This document shows, piece by piece, positions 48,601 through 59,697 of a DNA stretch of 64,000 nt; position 1 is the first letter of the stretch; the number at the start of each line of letters is the position of its first letter. The notes beneath the pieces were generated by a model. The model was not told where the DNA came from. It worked only from the letters and a program-made list of their open reading frames with translations, and did no database searches. The position numbers and the translations under genes were made by a program. The stretch is from Dichomitus squalens LYAD-421 SS1 (taxonomy: Eukaryota; Basidiomycota; Agaricomycetes; Polyporales; Polyporaceae). The stretch is from the NCBI RefSeq assembly GCF_000275845.1, contig NW_006766890.1:623042-687041 (forward strand). The letters run 5' to 3'.

Positions 48601-51101
48601 ATCAAAGTCAGGCATGACCTAACGCCTCTCTGCAAAGCCGACGACAGTCCGGTAAGCCAATTATATTCATTGTCTGATAAAAGAAAGGAGCTGATGTGGA
48701 TGCTAGCGCGAAGCGGGATACCAGAATTTCTTGGAGTATTGCAAGGCACGCTGCAAGGACTTCCAGGGACTCGAGGACGAGAACCAGCCCCTGATTGAAG
48801 TCAGCGCTGTGCCAGGAGTAATCAACAATCTGCATCCAACCTCTGCGCCGCCGACGCCTCCAGCAAAAGCACCCCTGAAGTGTACGTCTGTAGTCACTCG
48901 TTTGCATGACTGACAACGCTGATGCTGGCGACGGGTAGACTTGATCCCGGAGATGTGCTACAAGTTCACCATACCGGCAAGGTAGCGTATCCCCTGCAAC
49001 TTGTTTTGATACATACTAACTCGCTAACCTTGTACCTAGCACATTCCGGACCCTGTGGCTTATGCCCTCCATCATGAACAAGATCGAGAGCTACCTGCTC
49101 GTCAAGGAACTTAATGCAAGGCTATTCCACAATGCTGTCATAGAGCAGCAACTTCTCATCGCGCTTTCTACCCCTGCCGCCTGGACCGAGTTTAACTACG
49201 AACGTCTGGAGTTCCTGGGTATGTCCTCAGTCATGAAGAAGCTGATTGCACCCTCCTTACATGCCGCTTCCCTGCAGGTGACTCGTTTCTCAAGGTCGTC
49301 GCTTCGAACTTTTGCTACGCAACGATGCCCTCCGTTCATGTTGGTGATCTCCACCAAGCGCGACAATCTATCATCAGCAATAAGGTCCTCCAGGAAGGGG
49401 CAACGCGCGTTGGGGTGCCGTCATATGTTCAGCACAAACGCTTCGTCGCGAAGTTATGGCAGCCTCCACTAAGCACGGCTAACGTCGCAGAAGAACTGAA
49501 GACCGAAGGCGGCAACGGGGACGTGGAGATGACAGGAGAAGCCCCCGAGAAGAAGGATAAGGGCAAGCGGAGCAAGAAGCAGCGACAGCTCGACGAGCAG
49601 AACACGCTCTGGATGGGCGACAAGGTATATGGCTCCGCTCTGGTCACGCTTGGACGTTCTCTTGATGCTTCCATGATCAGATAATTGCGGACGTCGTTGA
49701 AGCCATTCTCGCTGCATCCTTCCTCTCTGGCGGACACGAAGTAGCACTGGAAGCCGCGAGGCGCCTCCAGGTCCCCATTCCCAACGTCGCACAATGGTCA
49801 GACTACGCCCGTCTCGCAGCTCATCATGCTGCCCGCGAGCAGACGGTAGTGATGGCCTCTGCGCCATCACGTATGACGATAAGCGTGCTCGAAAAATTGT
49901 TCAATTCGAAGTTCAACCGGCTAGACCTCCTCGGACAAGCCCTGGTGAGCCTTCTGTGATGTCGTCCATCTCTGCGGGGACTCATATACCGTACCAGACG
50001 CATACCTCTGCCTTCTCGGGCGCCGAAGGAACGAGTTACGATCGCTTGGAGTTCATCGGTGACGCCATTCTCGACTTCTGTAAGTTGCCTGTGATGAATC
50101 GCTGTATACGCGCTAAGCACCAAGTCGACAGTGGTATCGCGTTACATCTGGGAACGCCATCCGTACCTCTCCCCTGGCGGCCTGACGATGTTGAAGGCAA
50201 ATGTTTCCGCATTCGCATCAGGTTACTCATTCACTGATGGCGACGTGCGACGTACAGGGTGCTATGGTGTCAAATCAAACGTTGGCCGCTTTCTGCGTGC
50301 ACGTCGGTCTGCAGCAATACTTGCGCATGGAATCGAAAGACCTCAGCACCGCGATCCAGAAATACATCGACTTCCTAGAGGAGCTTCGCAAGAAAGAGTA
50401 TGACTTCGCGAGCAGGGAGCAACGATTGCCAGGTCAATACTGGCTTGACATGCCCATGGAACCACCGAAGGTCCGTGACTCGGGGCCACGCTGAATGACG
50501 GAGCTGACATACTTTATGTAGTGCCTATCTGACGTCGTTGAGTCCCTCATAGGGGCTCTCTACGTCTCCGACAACTTCTTTGAGGTCGGGGTCGGACGCT
50601 TCTTTGAGACCGTCTTCAAGCCATTCCTCGAGGCGCACGTCCGACTGCAAACACTCTCGACCAATCCAAAAATAACCCTGCTGGAGCTGTTGCAAGCGGA
50701 AGGGTGCCAGAATAACGCTGTGGTGAAACAGCAGCAGTCGCGCCAGAACATGCCCGTACAGATGGATGGTCGGTATCATTTGCGCATTATGTATCGCATT
50801 CTGGGTCGCTGACCATGATGGACATGCGGCAGTCGTCATTCACGGGAAGGTCATAGCAAGTGCGACGGACTCATCTGCTGTGATTGCGACGCGCAAGGTG
50901 TCACTCACTGCCCTGGACACGTTGGCGAACGACCCGGAGCTCCTGGCGCGTATGTGCGATTGCAGATCTACCACGTCCAACTCCAGCAAGGTGAACCCGC
51001 CGAAGCCACAACCAACCACGAGCGAAGTCTCAGTAGACGAAGAAGCGGAAGCGGCGGAGGTTGAAGCAGCCATGGGAGCGGACGAGGAAGAAGCGGAGTG
51101 A
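45627..51101 (+). CDS. Dicer-like ribonuclease III with degenerate helicase
   Basis: Cuts double-stranded RNA into small RNAs for silencing. Clear parts, in order: a helicase remnant with LAVVENHAGQYA, DIIVATANVGVL and LVISDAQRV (DECH box replaced by SDAQ) with FALFTCSP; FRGIVFV; HTRGRHSHLVYLVEKGN; a dimerisation domain with VLRYIISFPKSTALAAISGP and EAKREACHQACKELV; RNase IIIa with NYERLEFLGDSFLK and ADVVEAILAA; RNase IIIb with YDRLEFIGDAILDF and LSDVVESLIGALYVSD; and a weak dsRNA-binding end with GKVIASATDSS. The C-terminus is Glu/Ala-rich (stop 51099-51101). Both RNase III centres keep their acidic residues. No helicase P-loop is found. The start is uncertain: 45627 is the first in-frame ATG of the exon that splices at 45828. 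Confidence 0.8.
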
Positions 51102-51282
51102 TGCTCACGCACTCAGTGCCTGTTCAATGACTTTCCAATGTTTCGCTCGTATACTGCTTCAACACGATTCCTTGACCACATATGCAGACAGACGAGGCGA
51201 AGCATGACCATCATCTATTTCTAGTGTGTCGCCTGGGTACAAATTAGGCGGTCTAGAGTAACGGCACGCCAGGCGCGTCTTC

Positions 51283-51625
51283 TTAAACCTTGCCGGCTTT
51301 GTAGCTACACGGCCAAACTTGTAAAAATCAACTCGCACATGACGTAGACGCGAGACATACAGCTGGAAGTAGGCAGCAATGAAGGGGATGGAGAAGCCAC
51401 CAATCAGGTAGCTCGCGACCTTGAGACCGAAAGCCCCCTTCTTCTCGTAGTCGAAGGGGATGTGCTGCACGCGTTCGAGGACACCACGTCAACAGCGTCC
51501 TACCGCATTCAGCATTATGATCAACACACCTTGTACTCGCCGTGCGACATGTACCGCGCGGGGGCAGCGCGCGAGCGGACAGCGACCTGGCGGAGGGGCA
51601 CAGCAGAGCGGGCGAGGAGCGACAT
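51283..51625 (-). CDS. COX8: Cytochrome c oxidase subunit 8 (VIIc type), mitochondrial
   Basis: Small subunit of respiratory complex IV in the inner mitochondrial membrane. Three exons encode about 70 residues. Exon 1 is 51530-51625: an Arg/Ala-rich presequence from MSLLARSAVPLRQ to MSHGEYK. Exon 2 begins at 51464 with HIPFDYEKKGAFGLK, followed by one membrane helix, LIGGFSIPFIAAYFQL. Exon 3 gives YKAGKV and stops at 51283-51285. The IPF...PF(V/I)AxYxQLxKxG pattern matches yeast Cox8. Reading through the last intron would give an implausible tail of over 50 residues, so the short spliced ending is preferred. Confidence 0.85.
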
Positions 51626-52010
51626 GGCGTTGGTGGTGGTCCTGCGTGAGGAGAGCGTGGGAACCCGACATCATGCCTTGCGCGCACGATATCGCGGCGT
51701 CGTCCGCGATCGCGAGCCGGAAACTGGCGGGGGCTTGCTCGTTGACCAATCACAGCGCAAAACGCCTCGCTCAGTCCGCGCTGTGGCTGACGGCCTCCCA
51801 GGCAAAATTGGGGCAGCGGCCGAAGCAGATCCGGTAAATGTTTATATGTACGAGGTGATGTGCATTACGGAAGTGTCTCTAGCAGTACTCTATTATGAGT
51901 AGATGGATGCAACGATAGCAGCGTTTGATACAGTAGTAGATCCGAGTTGCTAAGGGTGGCTTTCATTGAAGCTTCGTGAAGTCATCAGTCGGAGGCTCGT
52001 GTACGTTGTA
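51626..52010. other. COX8 promoter region
   Basis: This 385-bp gap between minus-strand genes should hold the COX8 promoter and the transporter 3' end. I see no gene or repeat. Confidence 0.5.
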
Positions 52011-54060
52011 TCATGCAGCAGCGAACTTGGAGTTAGCCCGTATCCTCGCGCCTATCCTGTAGAGAATAAATCTGCCACATTCATGCCCAAGTGAGTCACG
52101 TTTCCAGATCCTATGCAATGCTGTTTGGCACTCACGGTAGAGGAGCCATCACGGTCAGCAACCCTGCTAGGAGAGCTGTCGCGCCGACCGTGCCCAGGGT
52201 GTCATACATCTGCCCTGCGAATAGTGGGAAGCCCGCTGCGAAGCTCGATCGTACCGCGCTATTCGCCGCCATCGCACTGGCAGCGATCGGCCGATACGCG
52301 GTGACGAGGTATGTGAACACGCCCGTGAAAATGAAGTACGTCCCCGCACCGAATGGGATGGAGCCTATGATGGGCCCGATCCAGTGGACGTGCTTATATG
52401 TTGTGAACGCCATAATGAATAGGCCTGTGGATTGTTCGTAAGTGGCGTTGGTACCGACAGTCTACACCAAGGACGGACTGACCGAGAGGCGCGAGAATGG
52501 CACCGACCATGGCGATTATCAGCCGTACCTCCGGTGGAGCTAGTCCGTTATACTTCTTGGTCTCATTACGGAACACTCTGTTCCAGTAAGGCTGCGTCGC
52601 GAGGGCGAGCGCCATTCCCAGTCCGATACCGAGGAAAGAAAGCCCCGTCTGCTGGACGTCGAAACCATGCACGTCTTCGAAGATGATAGGGAACGCTTGA
52701 AATGCTAGGTACAGGATTCCAAGCAGGAGGGCCGACCATAAATCCAACGCGAGGGCCATGCGGTCAAGGAGAAGAAGCTCTGCGAGGACGGATGTCAGTG
52801 TAGCTCTACTGTCCCGCGGGAGAGATTACGAACTGAATGGGGTGTAGATACTGAACATGATCATACGAAATAGACTGTGCTCTTGCTTTTCGATTGGGGC
52901 ACGCCATTTGGGATTGTCCGTTTGCCGCAGTCTGACAAATTATGAGAATGAAAGTAATAGGTACGTGGAGGTGCACGTACCGTCTGGCCTTCCTTTTCAG
53001 GATCACAGGCACATATGTCTCTGGAACAACCTGGGATGGGCTTCTATCAGGCATTTGTGACATGACATGTTAGGAGAAGACTCACTGTGAACAACAGAAC
53101 CGTCTGCACAAACTGCCATATGAGCAGAGTGCGATAACACCATCTCCAATCCGTGTTCTGGGTGGAATCAGTATATACGTAGCATGCTCGAATTCAGGAG
53201 GCGCAACATACTTGTACAATGAATCTGTCACCACTGAATTCAGCATGAAGTTCCTATGGCTTATGTCTGACGGCGACTTACCCTCCGATTAGGGGCCCTA
53301 CAACGGGACCGATGAATGGCGATATGGTGTATACGGCCATGGGACTGAATAGGCTAAGTGAGGCTGATGTAACGGCTAACTTCGGGCTGAAACGTACGTC
53401 GCAACGTGGTTATTGTCGAACAGGTCGCTGACACTACCGCCCGCTACGCTCAAGAAGGCAGACCCACAAATTCCAGTGATGAATCGGAAGACAAGATATG
53501 TCGCTGCGATCCGGAGTTAGCACGACTCCGAAGTATGTGCTTTCCCGCGCGTACCTATATCAGGAGGGAACGCAGTTGGCCATGTGAAGGCAAAGAATAG
53601 AACGTATGAGACTCGGTAGACGATATTACGTCCGTAAAGCTCAGACAGCGGTCCAACGAATAGAGGTCCGAGACCCAGGCCAGTAACGTACAAACTAATA
53701 CTGAGGATGGTAACTTCATGCGATGTATGAAGATCACGAGCGAGACCCGTTTCTGTGAACGCGGCCTAGAGTACGCGGAAGTCGGCTCTCGGTGAAAGTA
53801 CGAGCGTGGGGCAGTGGATTGGGACGCACCACAGATGAAGCAAACGTCGCGCAAAGCGATGATGCACTGATAGTCAGCACAATAACCCACTTCCTCCATA
53901 CAGCTAAGGTCTTGGGATCATCCGCGGGGTCAAGTTGACAGATGTAAGGGTCGACCTCTAGCGAGGGGGTGCGTTCCTTGGGCGCAGCGGGCGCCTGGGC
54001 TGCCTTCTCTACATCGGTGGCGTCATTGAGAGTGTTCGTCTCGGATCGCGAATGTGGCAT
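52011..54060 (-). CDS. MFS transporter, DHA1 (drug:proton antiporter) type
   Basis: Predicted plasma-membrane exporter with about 12 helices. It starts MPHSRSETNTLNDATDVEKA (54058-54060), a hydrophilic N-terminus of about 60 residues, then WRKWVIVLTISASSLCATFA. The DHA1 motif is LGPLFVGPLSELYGR after helix 2, and the helix 5 region reads ISPFIGPVVGPLIGGF. The central loop WRWCYRTLLIWQFVQTVLL...VPETYVPVILKRKARRLR is typical of the FLR1/TPO-like group. The C-terminus is RIGARIRANSKFAAA (stop 52011-52013), placed in its own exon after CTACAG. Relatives move drugs, polyamines or toxic metabolites. The substrate is unknown, and no biosynthetic genes lie nearby to suggest one. Confidence 0.88.
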
Positions 54061-54953
54061 AGTCGCCTACTACAGTGGTCTAGCAGTAGGCAAGGTTGTT
54101 CAAGTAGAGCGAACTAGCACACTAACGAGGGCGCAAGGGACAGCGGAGTCGACGGAAGCCCTAGGTTCAGCGCACCGTCATTCTTATAGCGGCTTGAGAA
54201 CAACTTCTTAATCACCTAAAGCGGGCGCCACAAAGCTTGAACGGCGCGCGTGAGGTTTGTCAGCAGACCATCCCAGTCAGCCTGCAATACTGCTTTCGGT
54301 ATCGTGTCCCTCGGCCACCGCAACCAACCTGCCGTTTATCGGTACTCATCCTCCGGGTTAGGCTGAGGGGATTGCTCAGCTTGATCACAATGGTGCCGCA
54401 CATGTTATTGCAGCTTAAGGACACATATAGATCTAGACTAGCAACGCCATGTCAGCATACGGAAAGCTAGCTCCAGTTGGACTGGCCACCATCTGAGACG
54501 CGCGGACAGGTCAGTGGGTCTACCGTCCAGAGATCCGATTTGTTGTTGTGATACTCAGCACACCATGGCTTAGCTGAACACGCAACCGGAAAGTCGGAGT
54601 CCCGGTGCGTTTAATATACTCGATTTTACCGAAGTGCCCGCGCAAGTCAACGACGGGAGACTTGCCAGGATGCCCGTTTCATCTCCTTCGGCAGCTGGCC
54701 ACTCATCAGACTCCCAATACGTAGATCAAAAGATATCCCCCCTCGCCAACAATGAAACGAAGCTCATGTTCCGAAGGAGGTCCGAATTGAAGTACCCCGA
54801 GGGGAATACTTGCAGTTCGCCGCGACAGCGATGTCAATGGTTAACCTGACATCACGTGAGATGGAAACGATCTATTACCTCGCACATGCCCAGCTCTACA
54901 AAGCAAGGCATGTAGGAATGTACAGTAAAACGACCTCGAGTGACACCCTACGC
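54061..54953. other. Intergenic, 893 bp
   Basis: The largest gene-free gap on the right half lies upstream of the DHA1 transporter and behind uL24m. Short open frames here have no family resemblance. It should contain the transporter promoter. I see no repeat or mobile element. Confidence 0.5.
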
Positions 54954-56232
54954 CTACGCAGCCTGCGGCACGATCTGGTTCTTGGCCTCCTCGAGCACCA
55001 AGTTGCGCAGCTTCTGGCTACGCCTGATCGCCTTGCGCTGTTTGCGCTGCATCTTCCTCTTCAGACTCGCCTCCTCTCCGCGATTACGCCAGCGCCGCGT
55101 CAGCTCCGCCTTGCGGTCGTCCGCGAGCCGCTGCTGCCACTTCCACGTCGCCTCCGCACGCGCCTCCTTCTTTGTGCGGCCCGCTAGGTTAGCGTACTCC
55201 GCATCGATGTACTCCTGCAGGAGTGCCTTTTGGCGGGCCTGGAAAGCCTGCCAGCGCGCCTGCTTCTTGGCGCGCCCGTGGGGGTTCGAAAGCTCCTTGT
55301 GGACGTGCACCTCGATCGGGTCGGAAGGGCGGATCCGGGGTTTTCCGGCCTTGTAGAGGAAGTTGATGTACTCCTGCTCAGTAGGTATCCGAGGAGCGGG
55401 GGAAAGGAAGGTGGCGGGTAGGGAAGGAGGGGTGTAGGTCACTGCCAGAGCATCATCCTCGGTGGTGTCGTATGGAGTCGCTGATGACACGGTGAGGGTG
55501 AGATACGGAGCAAATGCACTATGAACTCACGATCAGGCCTCGTGATGGCGTTCCGCTTGGGCCATGGTATACGGATGGAGACATGGGTCCGGTCGGTGTA
55601 GTTCGGTAACCGCGGGATGGTATTCACGGCGTAACGCCGCCATATCCAGAAGCCGCCCTTCCGGTAGTAGTAGGGCTTCGACATTGTGAGGCGCGACGCG
55701 AAAACACTTTATCCAAGATGAGCCATAGCGGACACGGAGACATGGAACGGACGCATAGTGGAGGCGTACTTTTTCAACGTAGGCTCTGTCGAGTCGTCTT
55801 CAGGAGGGTACTCGTACTTGCCGACGAGGAGCTGGCATTGTGCATATGGGACTGACAGACCGGTCTGACTCCTGGCATCTGGCACATATCCCTGCGCGCG
55901 ACTGTTCGTGAAAGGAGATTAAGATGCGCTCAACGGACTGTACTTACCGCCTTGTTGATCTCCCGCTTCAGAATGACCCTGTTGCTGAGCTTGTTCACCT
56001 TATGCACCTCGTGCAAGGTACCATTCGTGTCTCCCCGCAGCTTCACAAAGTCTCCGGGCACGATGTTCCAGTACTTAATCCTGTCCTTGAGCTTGGTATC
56101 CTTGGGGACAGGCTGACCAGGCATAAAGGGGCCGCGAACGAGAAACCGGGGCACGGGGAGCAGGTGGCGGAAGTTTCGTGTGAAACCTGCAGTCGAGGCC
56201 GCGGAAGCCAGCTCCCTGTACGTGATAGACAT
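54954..56232 (-). CDS. MRPL40: Mitochondrial large-subunit ribosomal protein uL24m
   Basis: Component of the mitochondrial ribosome. It starts MSITYRELASAASTAGF (56230-56232). The KOW-type core is IVPGDFVKLRGDTNGTLHEV followed by KVNKLSNRVILKREINKA. Further exons read GYVPDARSQTGLSVPYAQCQ, VGKYEYPPED, then VFASRLTMSKPYY and RYAVNTIPRLPNYTDRTHVS. The long C-terminal exon (54954 to about 55440) is very rich in Arg, Lys, Gln and Ala and mostly helical, ending NQIVPQAA. The KVFATRL...RYAVNT(T/I)PRLP pattern is characteristic of fungal uL24m. The extended basic tail is common in fungal mitoribosomal proteins. Confidence 0.85.
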
Positions 56233-56613
56233 CGCGCAGGAAGTCCCAAACGTTCACGAACAGAGAGAAGAGGGAGGGAACACCAGCACACAAGTCCTAG
56301 TCGCTGGAAGGCGTCTGGCAAGACGCTCGGCCACCAGCTCAGAATTTCGGGCGAGCGTCTTACTTAAGCAACAGCGACGCGCGCACGCGACCGCGACAAC
56401 CGGCAGTTCTTACGGGGTGTGGACAGTAATTAGCACAGAGTCGTTTTCTGAAAACGTGTATGTTATGCGATACAACGAGGCCGCCCCAAACGATCCAAAG
56501 CAATACACAATAAAGTAGGAGTACAACAGAGAGACCTGCATAAGTGCTACATTCAGCCCACCGGCAATCCCGCACGCGCCGACCCGTTCCACGCCGTCGA
56601 AGAGCTCGGCTCC
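56233..56613. other. Promoter region of the uL24m gene
   Basis: This 381-bp gap between minus-strand genes contains the uL24m promoter and the 3' end of the APSES factor gene. No gene or motif is recognised. Confidence 0.5.
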
Positions 56614-58940
56614 TCAGCCTCTAAAGTCTGCAGCAAAGGCATCGTCAGAGCGCGACACTTGTCCATCAGCAGACGCACACACCTCAAGCAGCATGCCCAC
56701 GACGCCATCGACCTCCTCCGGAGGTATCCCTCCGCACCCCGCGCTGATCAGCCGTCGATACTCAGCCATCCTCCCTCCAGTCCCCGCCTCCGCCTGGAAC
56801 TTGACGAGCTGGTCGAACATGCCTTTCCGCCGGGCCCTGTGCCCCGTGAGCTCTTCCCGCAGCCGTTCGCACTCCTTCCGCAGCTCCTCCGGGTCCGTCG
56901 GGATGTTCGCATGGAGCGCGAGCAGGTCCGACACGGGCTCTCCAGATGTAGACTTGAGCTGTCCCCCAGCCGCCTCCCGGATCGCCCGCTCACGATCCTC
57001 CTCGTCCTTGATCCACTTTTCCCACCCCAGCCTGAACCGCTTTCCCATCTTCCCGCGCAGCTCGCCTTCCAGCTGCTTGACCGTCTGCTGTGCCGCAGGG
57101 AGTCCTTGCGCCTGGGTCTTCAGGTGCGAGACGGTCCGTTGGGACTCGAGAATCTCGGATTGGATGTTGGTGAAGAGCGCGTTCGCCTGCGTCAGATCGC
57201 GGTCCTTCTCCTTGAGCTCCTGGTCAAACGCCGCGGCGAGGCTGTCGAGCATCATCGTGATGTCGCCCACACAGCGCGTAGCCGCTTTCTGTCCCGTAAT
57301 TGAGTAATGTAGCGATGGGCGGTCACCCTGCGTCAACAGGGCATACGTGGAGGGGCCGTTTGCGGTGATAGCAGCAGTGGTGGCGGGGCCGTCAACGCTG
57401 CGCAAAGGCAGTTGGCTGGAGGGTAAGACGGGCGACGACCGGAACCGCTCGTCCTCGAGGATATAGTCCTCGGTCGTCTTGCCGTCGCGGTTCGCGATCT
57501 TCGGGTCTGCCCCGTGGTCGAGAAGGAGTTTCACGAGCCGCTTGCTGCGGCAGCGCGCGGCCATCGTCAGCGCCGTCTCCCCATCCTCGTCCTGGAAGTT
57601 GATAATGTCCGCGAGTTCGCGCGGGAAGTCGGCGAGCCGCTGTAGGACGGTCTCCATGTAATACCGCGCGGCGTGCGTCTTGCCCTTAGACATCGCGACG
57701 TCGACGATGTGGTGGAAGACGGTCCGGTTGCTATTGTCGATGTTGAGCGTGGAACGGTGAAGGAGCTCATACAGCTCCGGGAACTTGCGGACATCGTAGT
57801 TGTTGGCGAACATAACGCTGCGCATGAGGGCCGTCTGGCCGGCCTTGTTCACTCTGTAAATGTCTGCCCCGGCGGTAAGCAGGAGCTTGACTATTCGGAT
57901 GCGTCCCATGGCGCTTGCCCAGTGCAGAGCGGTGTGGCCGTCGTCGTCGATGGACATGTTTGGATCGAAGTCCGGTGGCGGGTTGATGAGGATCTCAGGT
58001 ATCTGATTCGAGTCGGAAATGAAGTACTCCAAAATTTGGTCGCCATAGGCCGCCTGATCCGTCCCGTTTGCCGCGTATCCCTCGTTGCCGCTCTCCTCTT
58101 CCTCGTCCTGCTGACGATGTTTCCGCTTGCGACTAGGCATGGGAGAAGGTGAGCGATCGTCTTCATCCATAGCGTTGGACGCGGACGCTGAAGGGCCAGG
58201 GCTGCTGCGAATAGGCGATGGCGTTCGGGAGCTCGAAGAAGCTTCGGAGGGAGAAGGGGTCATTGTCCCGTCCTCTGAGCCGCGCACGGATAGTGTGTCG
58301 ACATCGGTACCATCGCCGTCCTGTCCTGTTCGCTTTGAGGATCGGGTGCTGATAGGGATATCACCTGTTGGCTCACCACCACGACGTATGCTGGCCTTGG
58401 AGGATTGGGCAGACACGAGGTGCTTCGGGGCTAATGGAGGGCTCTTCGCTTCGGGTTGGAAGTCGATGATTGGTTTCAGAGCGGTTTCGCAGCCGTACTG
58501 CCTGCATAGGACAAGCCCTCGTTCAAGGGGGATCCAGGTGCCTTGGGGCTGTCAGAAGCTGTGGGGTAATCGCCGTGATGTGGAGAACAGACCTTGGTAT
58601 TTTCCGTAGCCACCTTGTACCTTCTCATGTTCTCCTTTCTGGATCTCTCTCTCAAGAATGCGGGTTCTTTGAGGCTTATCGAAACCAGCGACTTTCAGGA
58701 TTTGGGTGGCATTGAGCCAGGAGTCTGACCGCCGCCGCATCACGGCGACTCCTTTGCACATCCTGAAAGCACATTCAGATGGTGATTCGCGTATCGAACG
58801 CGTCAGGAGACACACATCTCATAGACGGGAATGCCACTGTATGTAGCCTGCGTATGCCACATTCGCGATGGTTACCTATTATGTGGAGGTGGGATGATTA
58901 CTGAGATGGACGTCACCTTGAAAATCTGGTTGTCCGGCAT
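56614..58940 (-). CDS. APSES/ankyrin transcription factor, Mbp1/Swi4-like (MBF subunit)
   Basis: DNA-binding subunit of the G1/S regulator. It starts MPDNQIFK (58938-58940), continues [11 protein letters not shown] after an intron, then [20 protein letters not shown] and [20 protein letters not shown]: the KilA-N/APSES DNA-binding domain within about the first 110 residues. A Ser/Pro-rich linker with basic SRKRKHRQQ follows, then ankyrin repeats ([72 protein letters not shown]). A long coiled coil ends near [20 protein letters not shown], and the C-terminus is a predicted heterodimerisation helix. It belongs to the Mbp1/Res class rather than the Swi6 class, which lacks a DNA-binding domain. 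The gene is divergent from CDC14. Confidence 0.92.
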
Positions 58941-59106
58941 TGTCCTCGACAAGCTTGCAGCAAGCGGTCACAGTTGCTTTGTTCAGTATGGGTTGTAAAG
59001 CTCTTGAGTTTGATAAAATAGGCAAGGTAGCGGTGGAGGAAGGGGGAGGGGAGACTGTAGGGATGGGAGCAATCTCCGACGCTTGACGCGGACGCGCCGG
59101 CTGTAG

Positions 59107-59112
59107 ACGCGT
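59107..59112. promoter_or_regulatory. MCB box (MBF binding site), first
   Basis: ACGCGT, the palindromic MluI cell-cycle box, 167 bp upstream of the APSES factor ATG. An E2F-like TTGGCGCC overlaps its right edge. Confidence 0.55.
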
Positions 59113-59138
59113 TGGCGCCCTTTACCACTCTCACGAGC

Positions 59139-59146
59139 ACGCGTCA
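59139..59146 (+). promoter_or_regulatory. MCB box (MBF binding site), second
   Basis: ACGCGTCA, matching the extended ACGCGTNA form used in fission yeast MBF promoters. It lies 32 bp from the first box. Confidence 0.55.
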
Positions 59147-59697
59147 GGCTGAGGCTGCGCCCGGAATGTAACAAATCGCGACGTGCTCTTGTCTTCCGTG
59201 CTACGCTGCGATGTCTTTGCTCTTTTACCACACACACAATAGGGGACATCCCCCACGAACGCCTGGGCGATGCCTGTCAACGCATGTCTGAGTCTCTGGG
59301 CGTCGGTCGTGGCTGTGGTTGCGAGACGTGTGGCTGCGAGACGTGTGGCGGGTTGCTTCCAAGCCGTTTTTGGAGTTGGATCGAGGACTGTTGCCTCGAG
59401 GAGGTCGAGATGCGCGTGGCAGCGGGTATGCGCGACGCATCCGTGAAGAGCAATGTTTGAGTATACGCCGTTGCCAGACACGACGGGCTTCGTCGCATAA
59501 GTAGACGGAGAACGCGCATCTTCGGGGCGGAAACCTCGTGTCTGTCACGTGACCCCGCCGCTGCCAGACGAACACAAGTCGCCCGGTTCGGGTGCTACTG
59601 CTCCCTCTTCCCCCTAACAGCCACTCGCCGACCCCTCCGCCGCCGCCGACCCCCTGGCGCGCCCTCCTTCATCCTGCCTCCATAGCAAGCCTCGCCG

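Larger units (their letters stand above)
58941..59697. promoter_or_regulatory. Divergent promoter region between the APSES factor gene and CDC14
   Basis: This 757-bp gap holds both promoters. It contains two exact MCB boxes (59107-59112 and 59139-59144), two adjacent GACGCG units (59085-59096) and TTGGCGCC at 59112-59119. All are within about 210 bp of the APSES factor start codon. Open frames on the minus strand here have no family resemblance. Confidence 0.6.

Noticed and set aside
59225..59575. Minus-strand frames rich in Arg and His
   Set aside because: Located in the divergent promoter between the APSES factor gene and CDC14; composition and lack of motifs argue against coding.
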